A stretch of 64,000 nt of DNA from the NCBI RefSeq assembly GCF_014635585.1, contig NZ_BMDC01000003.1, positions 186,001 to 250,000 on the forward strand. Reading direction: 5' to 3'. The notes beneath the pieces are model-generated. The model made no database searches, was not told where the DNA came from, and was given only the letters and a program-made list of their open reading frames with translations. The translations under genes were made by a program, and so were the position numbers. Positions 41,788-50,065 of this stretch are shown piece by piece. Positions within the stretch are counted from its first letter, which is position 1. Every line of letters begins with the position of its first letter. The stretch is from Rothia aerolata (GTDB taxonomy: Bacteria; Actinomycetota; Actinomycetes; Actinomycetales; Micrococcaceae).

Positions 41788-42522
41788 ATGTCTGATTCGC
41801 TTCTTGATTCTGTGCTGGCTCGTAGCCTGAGTCGCCGCGGTGTGTTTGGCTCGGCAGCTGCGCTGGCTGTGTTGGGGCTGGTTGCCTGCGGTTCGGAGGA
41901 TTCATCCTCTTCGAGCAGCGCCGAAAACAGCTCTTCAGATAACAGCGCTGAGGAGTCCGGTGCCAAGGAAACCAACCTGCGCGATGATCAGGGCTACCAC
42001 CTCAATGATCTGAGCGAGGGCGCGCCCACCGTGACCCTCTTTACAGACTATCAGTGCCCCTACTGCAAGCGCGGTGAGCCCGCCTACGAAGAGGCCGCCG
42101 GTATGTTGGCGGGGCAGATGAATGTGACCGTCAAGCATTTTCCCTTGCCCATGCACCAGTTCTCGGTGCATTCTGCCCAGGCGGTGCAGGCCGCTGAGAA
42201 GCAGGGCAAGCACCTTGAAATGGCGCACAAGGTCTTTGAAGGCCAGGAGAAGTGGGCCGAAGAAACCGATGAAAACGTTGTTTTCTCCGACTACTTCCGC
42301 CCCTACGCTGAGGAACTGGGCCTAGACGTTGAGCAGTTCACCAGCGACTACAACAGCGATGAAGTATTCAAAACCGTTGAGAGCGACTACAAGCAGGGCG
42401 TTGACTGGGGCGTGAAGGGTACCCCCAGCTTTGCGGTTGAGGGCAAGGTGCTCGATAACGTTGACTCGGGCACCAGCGCTGAGGATATGGTTAAGGCATT
42501 CAAGGCGGCAGCCGGCCTCTAG
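41788..42522 (+). CDS. DsbA-family thiol oxidoreductase lipoprotein
   Basis: Extracytoplasmic disulfide oxidoreductase. The signal has Arg16-Arg17 and a lipobox LVAC with Cys34, so it is probably a lipoprotein, perhaps Tat-exported. A Ser/Glu-rich linker leads to a thioredoxin-fold domain with active site CPYC (90-93) in FTDYQCPYCKRG and the cis-Pro loop GVKGTPSFAVEG near 210. The family is also called thioredoxin_4 or BdbD-like. ATG 41788 lies behind GAGAGGAAA. Confidence 0.9.
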   Translation: MSDSLLDSVLARSLSRRGVFGSAAALAVLGLVACGSEDSSSSSSAENSSSDNSAEESGAKETNLRDDQGYHLNDLSEGAPTVTLFTDYQCPYCKRGEPAYEEAAGMLAGQMNVTVKHFPLPMHQFSVHSAQAVQAAEKQGKHLEMAHKVFEGQEKWAEETDENVVFSDYFRPYAEELGLDVEQFTSDYNSDEVFKTVESDYKQGVDWGVKGTPSFAVEGKVLDNVDSGTSAEDMVKAFKAAAGL

Positions 42523-42555
42523 CCCACCCCGCCGCAGCAGAGAAAGGCAGGGATT

Positions 42556-43380
42556 ATGCGCGTTGCTCTAGGCCAGATAAGTTCTACCAAGGATCTTGAG
42601 ACCAACCTGAAGCAGGTCTCATCCGCCGCTGAGCGCGCGGCGCAGGCGGGCGCCGTCGTCATTATTTTCCCCGAGGCGGCCATGCTGGCCTTCGGCGGGC
42701 GTTTGCACGACGACGCCGCTGCGGGCAAGCGCCGCTGGGAAGAGGGACTGGCCCGCGTGGCGGCCCAGCACGAGATTACCGTGGTGGCGGGCGGCTTCAC
42801 CCCCGAAGAAAACACCGACCCGCAGGCGCCACGAGTCACCAACGAGTTGCGGGTGGTTACCCCCGAGGGGCAGCAGACCGTCTACACCAAGATTCACCTC
42901 TATGACGCTTTCGGCTTTCAGGAATCCGAGGGCGTGGCAGAGGGCAGCGAGCCGGTGACCGTCGAGATCGCCGGGGTAACTTTTGGGCTGACCACCTGCT
43001 ATGACGTACGCTTTCCCAAACTCTACGCCGAGCTTTCGCGGGCGGGGGCGCAGGTGATGGTGGTGGCGGCCTCCTGGGCCGGGGGAGAGGGCAAGCTCGC
43101 CCAGTGGCAGTTGTTGACTAGCGCTCGCGCACTTGACTCCAATTCCTTTGTGATTGCGGTGGATCAGGCAGACCCGCGGGCCTCTGAGTTCCAGAGCCCC
43201 GATACCGACATTACCGGCCCCTATGGGGTGGGCTTTTCGCGGGTGGTTTCGCCCTTTGGCGTGACCGTAGCGGAGCTCGGTATGGAGCCTGCGGTTGAGG
43301 TGGTTGACCTTGACCTTTCCCTGGTTGAGAAGGCGAAAGAATCCCTGCCTATTTTGAAAAATGCCAAGCTTGGCTACTAG
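42556..43380 (+). CDS. Carbon-nitrogen hydrolase (nitrilase superfamily, Nit2-like)
   Basis: Cytoplasmic amidase of 274 residues. The Glu-Lys-Cys triad is present: Glu40 in IIFPEAAML, Lys112 in VYTKIHLYDAFGF, Cys147 in TTCYDVRFP. The pattern is closest to omega-amidase/Nit-type enzymes that repair deaminated glutathione or hydrolyse alpha-keto amides; the exact substrate is open. It follows the DsbA-like gene after 33 bases, probably in one transcript. Confidence 0.9.
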   Translation: MRVALGQISSTKDLETNLKQVSSAAERAAQAGAVVIIFPEAAMLAFGGRLHDDAAAGKRRWEEGLARVAAQHEITVVAGGFTPEENTDPQAPRVTNELRVVTPEGQQTVYTKIHLYDAFGFQESEGVAEGSEPVTVEIAGVTFGLTTCYDVRFPKLYAELSRAGAQVMVVAASWAGGEGKLAQWQLLTSARALDSNSFVIAVDQADPRASEFQSPDTDITGPYGVGFSRVVSPFGVTVAELGMEPAVEVVDLDLSLVEKAKESLPILKNAKLGY

Positions 43381-43479
43381 TAACACTGGCCGGGAGTAGC
43401 CCTGCCAGCTGGGTGGTCAGCAATATTTGGTGACATAATTAAAACGACACAAACCCATGAATTCGGCGATTGAGGCATC

Positions 43480-44958
43480 ATGAGCACAGCTACACCGGCT
43501 GGAAAGACTACCGCTACTCCAACAGACGATCGCAAGCGCGCCAAAGCTAAAAAGTCTATGGCGATTAAGGTGGCAATTATCGCCATCGTGACTCTTGCGA
43601 TTTACTTTTTACCGGTTCCCGAGGGCGTTGACCCCCGCGGTATGCACATGACCGCGATTTTCGTGGGAACCATTCTGGGTTTGATTCTGCAGCCGCTCCC
43701 CACCGCATCGGTGGCGCTGATTGGCCTGGCGGTTGCCATGATTACCGGCACCATGAACGTCAAGGACGAAGCGCTACAGGGCTTCTCTAGTTCATCGATT
43801 TGGCTGATTGTTGCCGCCTTCTTTATCGCCGATGGTTTCTTGATTACCGGCCTGGGCAGGCGCATTGCGCTGATTTTTGTGAGGATGCTCGGTAAGTCAT
43901 CGCTGGGGCTCTCCTACGGCATGGCAATCACAGACCTGATTCTGGCACCTGCCACCCCCTCCAACACCGCCCGCGCCGGCGGCGTCGTCTACCCCATTAT
44001 TAAATCGCTGGCGACCGTGAACGACTCCCACCCCGAGTCAGACGAGTCCCGTAAGCGCTTGGGCTCCTATCTCTCGCTGACCTCGGTACAGGTCAATACC
44101 ATTACCTCGGCTATGTTTGTTACCGCTATGGCGGGTAACCCCATTGCGGTGGGTTTTGCCTCGGACGCCGGCGTTGAAATTTCCTGGGGCACCTGGGCAA
44201 TTGCCGCTCTGGTACCGGGTCTGGTTGCGCTGGTGACCATGCCCTGGGTGATGAGCAAGGTCTACGCCCCCACCGTTAAGAAGACCCCCGAGGCTCCTTC
44301 ACAGGCTGCCCAGCAACTGCACGAGATGGGCAAGATGAGCTCTAAGGAAATCATCATGCTCGTGACCTTCCTGCTGTTGCTGGTTCTCTGGATTTCCGGC
44401 TCTGCCCTGGGTGTGGACGCCACCGCTGCTGCTTTCGTGGGTATTGCGATTCTGCTCTGCACTAAGGTGCTGACCTGGAAAGACATGGCGGCTAACTCCG
44501 GTGCCTGGTCTACCCTGATTTTCTTCTCGGTACTGGTGGGCATGGCAACCCACCTCAACGACCTCGGCGTGATTGGCTGGATTGGCGATACCGCGGCAGC
44601 CGCGGTGGGCGGATTCTCCTGGCCGCTGGCCCTGCTGATTCTCGGCCTGGTCTACTTCTACGTTCACTATTTCTTCGCCTCCAACACCGCCCAGATCGTT
44701 GCCATGTACGCGGTCTTCCTGGGTACCGCTATCGCGGCGGGAGCCCCGGCTATACTCGCAGCCCTGGTACTGGGTTTCATCGGCAACCTGATTGGTGGTC
44801 TCACCCACTACGCCTCTGGCCCTGCCGGTGTTATCTACGGCTCCGGCTACGTGACCACCAGCGAGTGGTTCCGAGTAGGCTTCATCGCCTCGGTGGTGAA
44901 CATTATCATCTGGGGCGTTGTGGGTACCGCCTGGTGGATGGTTCTCGGTTACGTCTAA
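43480..44958 (+). CDS. DASS/SLC13-family carboxylate transporter (CitT type)
   Basis: Inner-membrane transporter for di- or tricarboxylates, 492 residues with about 12 helices. Family features are APATPSNTARAGGVVYPI (first SNT motif, about 163-180), the second SNT-type motif FFASNTAQIVAMYAVF (about 399-414), and the IWLIVAAFFIADGF helix. A basic, Lys-rich cytoplasmic N-terminus of 30 residues precedes the first helix. Sodium or antiport coupling is not determinable. ATG 43480 follows TTGAGG. Confidence 0.9.
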   Translation: MSTATPAGKTTATPTDDRKRAKAKKSMAIKVAIIAIVTLAIYFLPVPEGVDPRGMHMTAIFVGTILGLILQPLPTASVALIGLAVAMITGTMNVKDEALQGFSSSSIWLIVAAFFIADGFLITGLGRRIALIFVRMLGKSSLGLSYGMAITDLILAPATPSNTARAGGVVYPIIKSLATVNDSHPESDESRKRLGSYLSLTSVQVNTITSAMFVTAMAGNPIAVGFASDAGVEISWGTWAIAALVPGLVALVTMPWVMSKVYAPTVKKTPEAPSQAAQQLHEMGKMSSKEIIMLVTFLLLLVLWISGSALGVDATAAAFVGIAILLCTKVLTWKDMAANSGAWSTLIFFSVLVGMATHLNDLGVIGWIGDTAAAAVGGFSWPLALLILGLVYFYVHYFFASNTAQIVAMYAVFLGTAIAAGAPAILAALVLGFIGNLIGGLTHYASGPAGVIYGSGYVTTSEWFRVGFIASVVNIIIWGVVGTAWWMVLGYV

Positions 44959-44967
44959 CCTGAAGAT

Positions 44968-45525
44968 ATGAAGAAGCAGAAAATTACGGTGATAACCGGT
45001 GGGGGCTCCCGCAACTCTGTCTCGGGCCTGTTGGCCGAGAAAATTCTCAAACAGACACTGGCAGAGTTAAACCAGCGGGGGATTGAGGCCCAGCACGTGA
45101 CCCACCACCTGGGCGAATACGCCTATGACATGGCGGAGATGCTCTCTGACGACCTTCCCAGCACCACGCTGGCAGAGGTGTTTGAAGACGTGCGCTCAGC
45201 CACCGGAATCATCACCGTAGCCCCGGTTTTCAAGGCTAGCTACTCCGGTGTTTTCAAGCTCTTCTGGGACTTAACCGAAGACGGCGATGTAGAGAACACC
45301 CCGGTGCTCCTTGCAGCCACGGGAGGCTCAGCCCGCCACGCGCTCGTTCTTGACTATGCCCTGCGCCCGCTCTTTTCTTACCTGGGGGCAGACAGCATCT
45401 CGCGCGGGGTCTACGCCACCCCGGATCAGGTGAGCGACTACGATCGGCAGGGCCAACGAGTACAAGCTCGGCTGATGAAAGCATCAGCCGAGCTTGCACG
45501 GAAAGTTGCCGCGGCGGCGTCCTAG
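44968..45525 (+). CDS. NADPH-dependent FMN reductase (CE1759 family)
   Basis: Flavodoxin-fold reductase supplying reduced flavin. It opens with ITVITGGGSRNSVSGLLAEKIL, the phosphate-binding loop, and has TVAPVFKASYSGVFKLFWDL, the substrate-binding segment common to SsuE/CE1759 proteins, in 185 residues. It begins nine bases after the DASS transporter stop. Its stop overlaps the stop of the convergent secreted-protein gene, the two sharing CTAG at 45522-45525. Confidence 0.88.
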   Translation: MKKQKITVITGGGSRNSVSGLLAEKILKQTLAELNQRGIEAQHVTHHLGEYAYDMAEMLSDDLPSTTLAEVFEDVRSATGIITVAPVFKASYSGVFKLFWDLTEDGDVENTPVLLAATGGSARHALVLDYALRPLFSYLGADSISRGVYATPDQVSDYDRQGQRVQARLMKASAELARKVAAAAS

Positions 45526-46127
45526 AAAATACCCTTATTCGGGTTTCCGAAATCGGTGAGGGTCGCCTGACGGGAATCAACCCGCTGGTCGTTGCCGCTG
45601 CTGGTGTCGCCGGCAATTCGGCCAACCTGGGTTACCTCGATGTAGTTGGTGAGGCGGCCCTCGCTGGTCAAACCGTCGCCAAAGCTCAGGCTACCGATCA
45701 ACTGGCTCTCGCCCGCCTTGACGGGGTTAGAGAGGGTCACGATGAAGGTGCGGGTGGAGGTCTCGGTATTGAAACCCAGATCGCGCACGTAGGCACCGTT
45801 GTACCAGCTGGGGGTAATCAGGCGGTCAACACCCTTGGGGCCTGAAGCGGTTTTAACCTCAACCTTGAAACTGACCACCGGGAACTCGCCAAAGTAACGG
45901 TCGGTTCCCACGTTTTCTGCGTGAATCGCAACGGAGCCAGCGTAGCCCGGCGCCTTCAGAGCAGAGACGGTGTAGGCGGGCTTGAGGTCGTAGCGGGCGG
46001 TGGCTTCTGTTGAGGACGACGCCGTTGCGGCGGGTGCTTCAGCTGCTTGAGCGGGTGCCGCTACGGTCACCAGGGAAGCGGAAACAAAAAGAGCTGCGGC
46101 CGCCGCGCTCAGGAACTTCTTAGCCAT
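45522..46127 (-). CDS. Secreted protein of unknown function, partner of the gene upstream
   Basis: I do not recognise a family. The 201-residue product has a clear Sec signal peptide (MAKKFLSAAAAALFVSASLVTVAAPAQA, cleavage after about 28) and a mature domain of alternating polar/hydrophobic strands that reads as a small beta sandwich, with no cysteine. Its start overlaps the end of the preceding gene by eight bases (46120-46127), so the two secreted proteins are translated from one message and may act together. Confidence 0.8.
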   Translation of the reverse strand: MAKKFLSAAAAALFVSASLVTVAAPAQAAEAPAATASSSTEATARYDLKPAYTVSALKAPGYAGSVAIHAENVGTDRYFGEFPVVSFKVEVKTASGPKGVDRLITPSWYNGAYVRDLGFNTETSTRTFIVTLSNPVKAGESQLIGSLSFGDGLTSEGRLTNYIEVTQVGRIAGDTSSGNDQRVDSRQATLTDFGNPNKGIF

Positions 46128-46854
46128 AGGAGATTACCTCGCCGTCTTCGTCGTAGCTGGTGATGTAGGAGTCAGAGTTCTTGTCGTAGAGCTTGACTTG
46201 AACCTCGTTCTTGATGGGCACGTTGGCTCGCCAAGCGACGGGGTTAGACCAGGTGCCGTTGAGCTGGCAGTACTGCTGGGTGCCGGTAAGGTTCACCATC
46301 TTGAAGCCGTAGGTGGCTTCGCCAGTATAGCCTGCGGGAACATCGTAGGGACCAATGGTCTGGCCAGCTGACCAGGAGAGGCTGTAGGAGGCATCTCCGC
46401 CCACGGTCTTAGCCAGGGAGTAGGCAAGGCCGGCGTCAATGCTGCCCTTGCTGAGGTTGCCGGTTCCACCCAGGTTAACGTTGAGGCTCTCGGTGCGGGA
46501 GCCGTTGACGCTCAGGCTCACGGTCTGGGTCTTAGAAAGATCCTGGGTGAGAGGAATATCTTTCTGGGTCTGGTTCTTGGTGGAGATGGTACCTACCGGA
46601 GTAAACGATTCATCGGTCTGATAGACCACGGTGCGGTAGTCCTCCCAGGTATTGCAAACCGGGCGAGCGTTGAGAATGTTTGCCTTGAGGTGATCACTCT
46701 TGTGATAGGTGCTCACAATCGGCAGGGATTCGGTATTTTCAGGGGTCTCGGGAACCTGAGTTTGGAAAGTGTATGCGTTTGCGGGGGCTACTGTACCCAG
46801 AGCTAGCAGCGCTGAAGCGCCTGCTGCCGCACCAAGTTTCTTGGTCCACTTCAT
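46120..46854 (-). CDS. Secreted beta-rich protein, unknown; pore-forming-like pattern
   Basis: Signal peptide MKWTKKLGAAAGASALLALGTVAPANA, then about 217 residues. The centre (about 100-190) alternates Ser/Thr with hydrophobics (TVSLSVNGSRTESLNVNLGG, later SYSLSWSAGQTIGPYDVPAG), reminiscent of the amphipathic hairpins and the VPAG turn of aerolysin-type proteins. This is a resemblance only. Two cysteines (in RPVCNTWED and QQYCQLNGTW) could form a disulfide. ATG 46854 is chosen because it opens the signal peptide and has AAAAGAG upstream; the frame continues to 46902 without a ribosome site. Confidence 0.78.
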   Translation of the reverse strand: MKWTKKLGAAAGASALLALGTVAPANAYTFQTQVPETPENTESLPIVSTYHKSDHLKANILNARPVCNTWEDYRTVVYQTDESFTPVGTISTKNQTQKDIPLTQDLSKTQTVSLSVNGSRTESLNVNLGGTGNLSKGSIDAGLAYSLAKTVGGDASYSLSWSAGQTIGPYDVPAGYTGEATYGFKMVNLTGTQQYCQLNGTWSNPVAWRANVPIKNEVQVKLYDKNSDSYITSYDEDGEVISYG

Positions 46855-47284
46855 GGGAATACTCTTTTCGTGTGTATACCTGTTGTCTATTTTCCCAGGC
46901 ATTTAGCCTAGTCAATAGGTTCTTGTGCGATTTGTTGGGTTATTTCGTTGTCTAACAGTCTGCTGTTGGACAGCAACAAGGTACTACTTCTTCTGCGGTA
47001 TTTGAAGCTCGGAAAAATTTTTTTGTTAGCGGGGGTTAGTTTCGAGTGAAAGTTGTTCGGGTGAAAATTACCCTAACTGACTAGTAGCTTAACCAAACGT
47101 TTATCTTTTCTTTCACCGCTTTGGCACCGGAGAAAAAATTTTGTAAGAAATTTTTCTTTGATATGGCTCTTGTTTTGCCCTGTGGCGCCGTTGTATTTGC
47201 GCCGGAGGTTGAGCAACGATTTTCTCAGGGCCTGTAAGATAAGTGCTGGTTAGTATTGGCTTTGATTTCAGGCTCAGGGGAAAT
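46855..47284. other. Divergent AT-rich intergenic region
   Basis: About 430 bases between the secreted-protein operon (minus) and the asparaginase-domain gene (plus). It holds short dyads (for example CTGCTG...CAGCA near 46970) and long A/T tracts, and a TAAGAT at 47237-47242 that could be a -10 for the plus-strand gene. I see no RNA gene or further coding region. Confidence 0.5.
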
Positions 47285-47791
47285 ATGACGATTCGTAACG
47301 CGACCTCCATTACCGTTCTGGCTACGGGCGGAACCATCGATAAAGAGTACAACTTTGACTCTGAGATGGTGATTGGTGAGCCCTTTATTCGCTCGATTCT
47401 GGAGCGGGTAATCACTGAGGTATCTTTCGATATTCGCTCGGTGCTCAAACTGGACTCGCTGGATATGACCGATGCTGACCGCGATGTTTTAGTCTCTGCC
47501 GTGAATGCTGTGGAGGGGGATCGGATTCTCATTACTCACGGCACCGACACCATGCCGGAAACCGCCCGTTACCTACTGGAACACGCCTCAATCGAGGGCA
47601 AGACCATTGTTTTGTGCGGTTCTATTCAGCCGGCAATCATGCGCCACTCTGACGCCGACTTTAACGTGGGTGCCGCCGTCGCCGCCCTGAACCTGCTGGA
47701 ACCCGGCGTCTACGTTTCTATGAGCGGCCAGATTTTTGACGGCGCCACCGTGCGCAAAGACCGTTCCCGCGGCCTGTTTGTGGAGCGATAG
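47285..47791 (+). CDS. Single-domain asparaginase-like protein
   Basis: The product of 168 residues covers only the N-terminal, catalytic-threonine domain of type I/II asparaginases: VLATGGTIDKEY with the nucleophilic Thr and ITHGTDTMPETARYL with the second Thr-Asp pair. It ends before the C-terminal domain that completes the usual 330-residue enzyme. Stand-alone domains of this size exist in several bacteria, so it need not be a truncation. No asparaginase C-terminal remnant follows. ATG 47285 behind AGGGGAAAT is chosen over an earlier frame start at 47243. Confidence 0.82.
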   Translation: MTIRNATSITVLATGGTIDKEYNFDSEMVIGEPFIRSILERVITEVSFDIRSVLKLDSLDMTDADRDVLVSAVNAVEGDRILITHGTDTMPETARYLLEHASIEGKTIVLCGSIQPAIMRHSDADFNVGAAVAALNLLEPGVYVSMSGQIFDGATVRKDRSRGLFVER

Positions 47792-47859
47792 CTTCTTGGG
47801 AGCATGAGCGCTGACTAGCTTGCGGGCGGGTTTCGCTGAATCGCCGTTTCGGTTACATA

Positions 47860-47918
47860 TCGCCGCTTCAGCGACATTTCGCCGGTTCGGAAACGGCGAA
47901 ATGTCACTGAAGCGGCGA
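47860..47918. repeat. Large intergenic hairpin with repeated TCGCCG words
   Basis: 25-base arms 47860-47884 and 47894-47918 are complementary except for one base, around a nine-base loop. The sequence just upstream (TCGCCGTTTC at 47841-47850) is complementary to part of the loop and right arm (GAAACGGCGA), so two alternative folds are possible. It lies after the asparaginase-domain gene. Confidence 0.8.
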
Positions 47919-47991
47919 CTCGGCGCAGTGAGGTGACAGGCAAGTTCGATAGGATGGTAAAAATGCCCCTCTTGTTGAGCTAGGAGTTCCC

Positions 47992-48756
47992 ATGTCCGAG
48001 CAACCCTATGGATCCCAGAATCCCAACCCCAATGACCCGCGGTGGAAGTACGATCCCAACTCGGCGGGGCAGGCGGCAGAATCGGATACCGGTACTACTT
48101 CGGCTGGTCAGGATAATTATCAGGGAAGCTACCAGGGCAACTACCAAACCAACCCCACCAACTATCAACCCGGCTACTCTTCCCCCAACCAGCCGCCCGT
48201 TTATTCAGCTTACGCGCAGAATACCGGCTACGGAGTGCCTAGCCAGCCGGTAGATAAGCCTGCTACCCCTCAGGTTCTCAAGTATGCTGCGCTGGCTGTG
48301 TGCGGCATTGTTGGCGCCGGTCTGATTGGCTCGCTGGTGCAGTTGCTGAACCCGACGATTCTCAACGACCAGATCTTTAATGCTTTCGGTATGAATGCCA
48401 ATGAGTTAGAGAGTGAGTTAGGCGCGGTGGAGAGTTCCACTCCCGAGCTTATCTTTGGCTTTGTATTTTCCCTGCTTCAGTATGCGGTCTATATTGTTTT
48501 CACCATCTTTATGTTGAAGGGCCATAACTGGGCGCGCATTGTGCTCACCGTGATTCTTGGCCTGACTATTGTGGGCGGTTTCTTTACCCTCGTTGCGATT
48601 ATTTTCGTGGGCTTCCACTGGCTTTTCCTACTGAATCTGCTCGGTTCCGTGCTGTCGGCGGTGGCGCTGGTACTGCTATGGCTGAAGCCCGCTAATGATT
48701 TCTATTCAAAGATGAAGATGTATAACCAGTGGAAAGTGCATTCTCAGTACAGGTAG
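47992..48756 (+). CDS. Hypothetical membrane protein with disordered Gln/Asn/Pro/Tyr-rich N-terminus
   Basis: Not assigned to a family. The first about 90 residues are low complexity (repeats of YQGSYQGNYQ and NYQPGYSSPNQPP), then four membrane helices span about 97-235, followed by a short basic tail. The layout is common for actinobacterial cell-division-adjacent or envelope proteins of unknown role. AGGAG precedes ATG 47992. The next gene, the first of the glycan locus, starts 55 bases later. Confidence 0.75.
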   Translation: MSEQPYGSQNPNPNDPRWKYDPNSAGQAAESDTGTTSAGQDNYQGSYQGNYQTNPTNYQPGYSSPNQPPVYSAYAQNTGYGVPSQPVDKPATPQVLKYAALAVCGIVGAGLIGSLVQLLNPTILNDQIFNAFGMNANELESELGAVESSTPELIFGFVFSLLQYAVYIVFTIFMLKGHNWARIVLTVILGLTIVGGFFTLVAIIFVGFHWLFLLNLLGSVLSAVALVLLWLKPANDFYSKMKMYNQWKVHSQYR

Positions 48757-48770
48757 TACTATTTAAGTTT

Positions 48771-48799
48771 TAGATTCCCCCCCCCAACACACACATAAT
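48771..48799 (+). promoter_or_regulatory. C9 tract between possible -35 and -10 of the first glycan gene
   Basis: Nine C (48777-48785) followed by AACACACACATAAT. CATAAT (48794-48799) could be a -10, 11 bases before the ATG, and TAGATT (48771-48776) a weak -35 with a 17-base spacer made largely of the C tract. There is no ribosome site before ATG 48811, so the message would be nearly leaderless. Confidence 0.4.
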
Positions 48800-48810
48800 C
48801 CCCTCCCCAC

Positions 48811-50061
48811 ATGCACATTCTTCTTATCACTCATTACTACGCACCCGAAATCGGTGCGCCGCAGCGTAGGTTATCTGCGCTTGTTAGTCGTTGGCGCCAG
48901 CGGGGGTTTGATGTGACGGTGCTGTGCCCTCCTCCGCACTATCCTGAGAAGTTTTCAACCTGTCAGTTGCGAACCGAGAAGAATCGGGCTTTTGCCCGGG
49001 AGCATGGTGAGTTTGGCGAGACCATAGTGCGTATGCCCTATGTGCTACACGGTTATCGCGGTAGTTTTAGGGCACTCGATCAGCTGGTGACTGCCGCCGC
49101 GGCTACGGTCACGGCGCTGGTTTCCCGGGGTAAGAACTTTAATCTGGTGGTGAGCACGGTACCCGGGCTACCCAGTCTTTTTGCCGGGGTTCTTACCGCT
49201 AAGGTTTTGCAGGTTCCCCATATTGCTGAGATTCGCGATGCCTGGCCCGACGTCGTCACCGGCGACCTTAACGAGCACGTGAAGAAGATTTCCCCTCACA
49301 AGCTACTGGTTAAAAAGGCGATTTATCATGTGGTTACCGCCGGCCAAAAGGCTGCGGACTCGGTGGTGGTCACCACCCCGCGGTTTGCGCAGAAGCTCAA
49401 AGATCGCGGCGTGAAAAACGTGCAGTGGGTTCCCAACGGCGCCGAAGCGGAGTGTTTTGCTCGGTTGAAACCCCGCACCCCCGGCTTTATTCAGGAGCGG
49501 CAGAATCGGGCGGTGCGTCTTCAGTACCTGGGCACGGTGGGTAGGAGCCAGGGGTTGCAAGTGCTCGTTGAGGCGCTCGATCTTCTGAAAACCCAGGCTC
49601 CCGAGGTGCAGATTGAAACCCGGATTGTGGGGAGCGGTGCTGAGGTGCCGCGTCTGAAAGCTCTGGCGAAGCTGAAGAAAATCAGCATTGAGTTCCTGCC
49701 CAATATCCCTCGTTCTCAATTGGAAGATGCCTACGACTGGGCCGATATTGAGCTGGTTTCCCTGCGCCGCACCAGGCCCTTCCGCTGGACTGTTCCCTCG
49801 AAGATTTTTGAGCTGCTTGCTACCCGCCGGTTTGTTCTTGCGATGGTCGAGGGAAACGCTGCCGATTTGGTGCGTAGCTCCGGCGTGGGTTCGGTGGTGG
49901 AGCCCGAGAACGCTCAGGCGCTTGCCAACGAATTGAGGCGGCTTGCCGAAAATCCCGACCTGCTCACGGTGGGCAATTCTGGCGTGGAGCTACTCAAGAA
50001 CTTTTATTCCTACGATTTGATGGAACAGCGCTACACCGAGGTGCTGGAGTCTTTAAGGTAG
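48811..50061 (+). CDS. GT4-family glycosyltransferase
   Basis: A 416-residue retaining GT-B enzyme that adds a sugar to a lipid-linked surface glycan at the membrane. It starts MHILLITHYYAPEIGAPQRRLSALVSRWRQRGFDVTVLCPPPHYP, the typical acceptor domain opening of WbuB-like enzymes. The donor domain has VQWVPNGAEAECF, LQYLGTVGRSQGLQVLVEAL and a C-terminal E-x7-E-like region (FELLATRRFVLAMVEG). It is the first gene of the glycan locus and lies five bases before the next glycosyltransferase. Sugar and linkage are unknown. Confidence 0.9.
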   Translation: MHILLITHYYAPEIGAPQRRLSALVSRWRQRGFDVTVLCPPPHYPEKFSTCQLRTEKNRAFAREHGEFGETIVRMPYVLHGYRGSFRALDQLVTAAAATVTALVSRGKNFNLVVSTVPGLPSLFAGVLTAKVLQVPHIAEIRDAWPDVVTGDLNEHVKKISPHKLLVKKAIYHVVTAGQKAADSVVVTTPRFAQKLKDRGVKNVQWVPNGAEAECFARLKPRTPGFIQERQNRAVRLQYLGTVGRSQGLQVLVEALDLLKTQAPEVQIETRIVGSGAEVPRLKALAKLKKISIEFLPNIPRSQLEDAYDWADIELVSLRRTRPFRWTVPSKIFELLATRRFVLAMVEGNAADLVRSSGVGSVVEPENAQALANELRRLAENPDLLTVGNSGVELLKNFYSYDLMEQRYTEVLESLR

Positions 50062-50065
50062 GGCT

